The translations under genes were made by a program, and so were the position numbers. DNA of 27,203 nucleotides from an uncultured Flavobacterium sp. (GTDB taxonomy: Bacteria; Bacteroidota; Bacteroidia; Flavobacteriales; Flavobacteriaceae), in the NCBI RefSeq assembly GCF_946479975.1, contig NZ_CAMLIX010000037.1:1-27203 (forward strand). Reading direction: 5' to 3'. Numbering within the stretch: the first letter of the stretch is position 1; each line of letters starts with the position of its first letter. The notes below the pieces were generated by a model that made no database searches, had not been told where the DNA came from, and saw nothing but the letters and a program-made list of their open reading frames with translations. Below are positions 26,273-27,203 of this stretch, one piece after another.

Positions 26273-27050
26273 GCTATCTATCTCTTTTTCAGATGTAAAA
26301 AGTGCAGAACCAATTCCTTATAAAAAGCATTTTTTAGAAAGTGATGATATCATAATATATACCATTTACTTACCCAATTTTACTAATTTAAAATCAGATT
26401 TGTCCAAATTTTTAAGTGACAAAGAAATTAAAAAATCACAACGATATTATAAAGAATCAGATACCAATCGTTTTATAATATATAGATCAATATTAAAAAT
26501 CATTTTGGCGGCACACACCAATCTGCGTTTAAAAGATGTGTATTTTGATTATAACTTTAATAAAAAGCCATATCTAATTTCTCATCCATGGCTTCATTTT
26601 AATGTGTCGCATTCCGAAGATTTCGCTGCTATTGCAGTTTCTCGAAAAAAAGTGGGATTAGATATTGAATACATGTCAAATGATTTCAAATTTACAACCT
26701 TACTTCCAGATGTTTTTGAAGATAATGAAGTATTGCAAATTCAAAATTCAGAGAATATAAAACATGCATTCTACACGTCGTGGACACGTAAGGAAGCATT
26801 TGTAAAAGCATTAGGTAAAGGTATCGATGAGGATTTCAAAAATCTTCCTAGTTTAGATGGACAATATCATATCGATTCTACATTGCTAAGAAATACACAG
26901 AACTGGCAAGTTTATAGTTTTGATTTTACTGAAAACTATTTAGGAGCTGTCGCCTTTGAAGATTTACCTGAAATTTCTAAAAGCATAATGTTATACACCA
27001 TTCCCAATAATTTGGAAGAACTACTTGAAATGGTTACAAAAAAAGATTAA
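26250..27050 (+). CDS. Sfp-type 4'-phosphopantetheinyl transferase
   Basis: The 266-residue protein converts apo carrier proteins to the holo form by moving 4'-phosphopantetheine from CoA to the carrier serine. It shows the Sfp-type motifs: RFIIYRSILKIIL near 74-86, HFNVSHSEDFAAIAV near 116-130, VGLDIE at 135-140 (metal-binding Asp138 and Glu140) and WTRKEAFVKALGKG at 178-191 (Glu182, Lys186). It starts inside the end of the NRPS gene; a second ATG three codons later (MKTSKLS) is possible. The overlap shows coupled expression, and the three carrier domains of the two synthetases are its obvious substrates. It may be the genome's broad-range Sfp enzyme as well. Confidence 0.93.
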   Translation: MRNMKTSKLSISFSDVKSAEPIPYKKHFLESDDIIIYTIYLPNFTNLKSDLSKFLSDKEIKKSQRYYKESDTNRFIIYRSILKIILAAHTNLRLKDVYFDYNFNKKPYLISHPWLHFNVSHSEDFAAIAVSRKKVGLDIEYMSNDFKFTTLLPDVFEDNEVLQIQNSENIKHAFYTSWTRKEAFVKALGKGIDEDFKNLPSLDGQYHIDSTLLRNTQNWQVYSFDFTENYLGAVAFEDLPEISKSIMLYTIPNNLEELLEMVTKKD

Positions 27051-27117
27051 GATTGATATAATTACTCTTCTTAATTACATGGAATTAATACAATAAATTT
27101 CAAAGTTATACAAACAA

Positions 27118-27148
27118 AAAATCCTCATCAGATAATGATGAGGATTTT
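27118..27148 (-). terminator. Intrinsic terminator of the rRNA operon
   Basis: A perfect 12-bp inverted repeat (27118-27129 with 27137-27148) with a 7-nt loop. In the minus direction it follows the 5S rRNA end by 5 nt and is followed by a T-rich run (complement of 27111-27120). It may also end the converging NRPS-PPTase transcript, whose stop codon is 68 nt away. Confidence 0.92.
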
Positions 27149-27153
27149 AAAAG

Positions 27154-27203
27154 AAAGGCGGCGACATACTCTCCCACAATGATGCAGTACCATCTGCGCA
27201 GGC
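27154..27203 (-). rRNA. rrf: 5S ribosomal RNA, 3' end only
   Basis: The reverse complement of the last 50 bases is the conserved 3' part of bacterial 5S rRNA: CCTGCGCAGATGGTACTGC followed by GTGGGAGAGTATGTCGCCGCC. The 5' part lies beyond the right edge. It is presumably the last gene of a 16S-23S-5S operon running toward the window, which converges with the biosynthetic cluster. Confidence 0.93.

Noticed and set aside
1..27203. CRISPR array, insertion sequence, prophage or tRNA genes
   Set aside because: I looked for regularly spaced repeats, transposase-like proteins with terminal repeats, integrases and tRNA-like folds and saw none.

Overview
The window is a low-GC chromosomal segment from a member of the Bacteroidota, most likely a Flavobacteriaceae species close to Flavobacterium. 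The evidence is the base composition, A-rich sequence before start codons in place of strong Shine-Dalgarno sites, a Por/type IX secretion C-terminal sorting domain, an UpxY-type NusG paralogue beside a polysaccharide locus, and a 5S rRNA 3' end of Bacteroidota type. This placement is inferred from protein and RNA features, not from a database search.

Left part (1-10385, all minus strand): the 5' end of a surface or exopolysaccharide operon that continues past the left edge. Reading in the direction of transcription it encodes a cytidylyltransferase-like protein, GDP-mannose pyrophosphorylase (ManC), GDP-fucose synthase (Fcl), GDP-mannose 4,6-dehydratase (Gmd), UDP-glucose 6-dehydrogenase (Ugd), a Wzx-type flippase, a GT2 glycosyltransferase, a GT4-like glycosyltransferase, a WcaF-like acetyltransferase and a second GT4 glycosyltransferase cut by the window edge. 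Together they supply GDP-L-fucose and UDP-glucuronate, build and acetylate a repeat unit, and flip it across the inner membrane. Initiating transferase, Wzy polymerase and export genes are not in the window.

Middle (10386-12514): a 565-bp leader region, a divergent UpxY-like antiterminator gene (+), a bidirectional terminator, and two tandem minus-strand genes for small paralogous XRE-type DNA-binding proteins. A 506-bp spacer follows with a strong terminator, a 16-bp palindrome and a 9-bp tandem repeat.

12515-15982 (minus): a tightly packed three-gene operon of exported proteins: a small protein with a T9SS type A sorting domain, a secreted protein of about 240 residues with an 'SPEKMSYQA' start, and a large two-part right-handed beta-helix protein. 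A strong terminator follows.

Right part (16869-27050, plus): a compact biosynthetic cluster of three genes, a hybrid NRPS-PKS (A-PCP-KS-AT-ACP), a second NRPS (C-A-PCP-TE) and an Sfp-type phosphopantetheinyl transferase. It is bounded on the left by a divergent operon and on the right by a converging rRNA operon, so it may be complete. Both adenylation domains give nearly the same specificity code (DILQCGMIWK and DILQCGVVWK), close to the code known for glycine. The AT carries the malonyl-type HAFH motif and there is no ketoreductase, so the predicted chain is a beta-ketoamide, aminoacyl-malonyl-aminoacyl. Such a chain could be released by hydrolysis or by Dieckmann closure to a tetramic acid. 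This is the most promising candidate for an undescribed system in the window. The right end holds the terminator and the 3' end of a minus-strand 5S rRNA.
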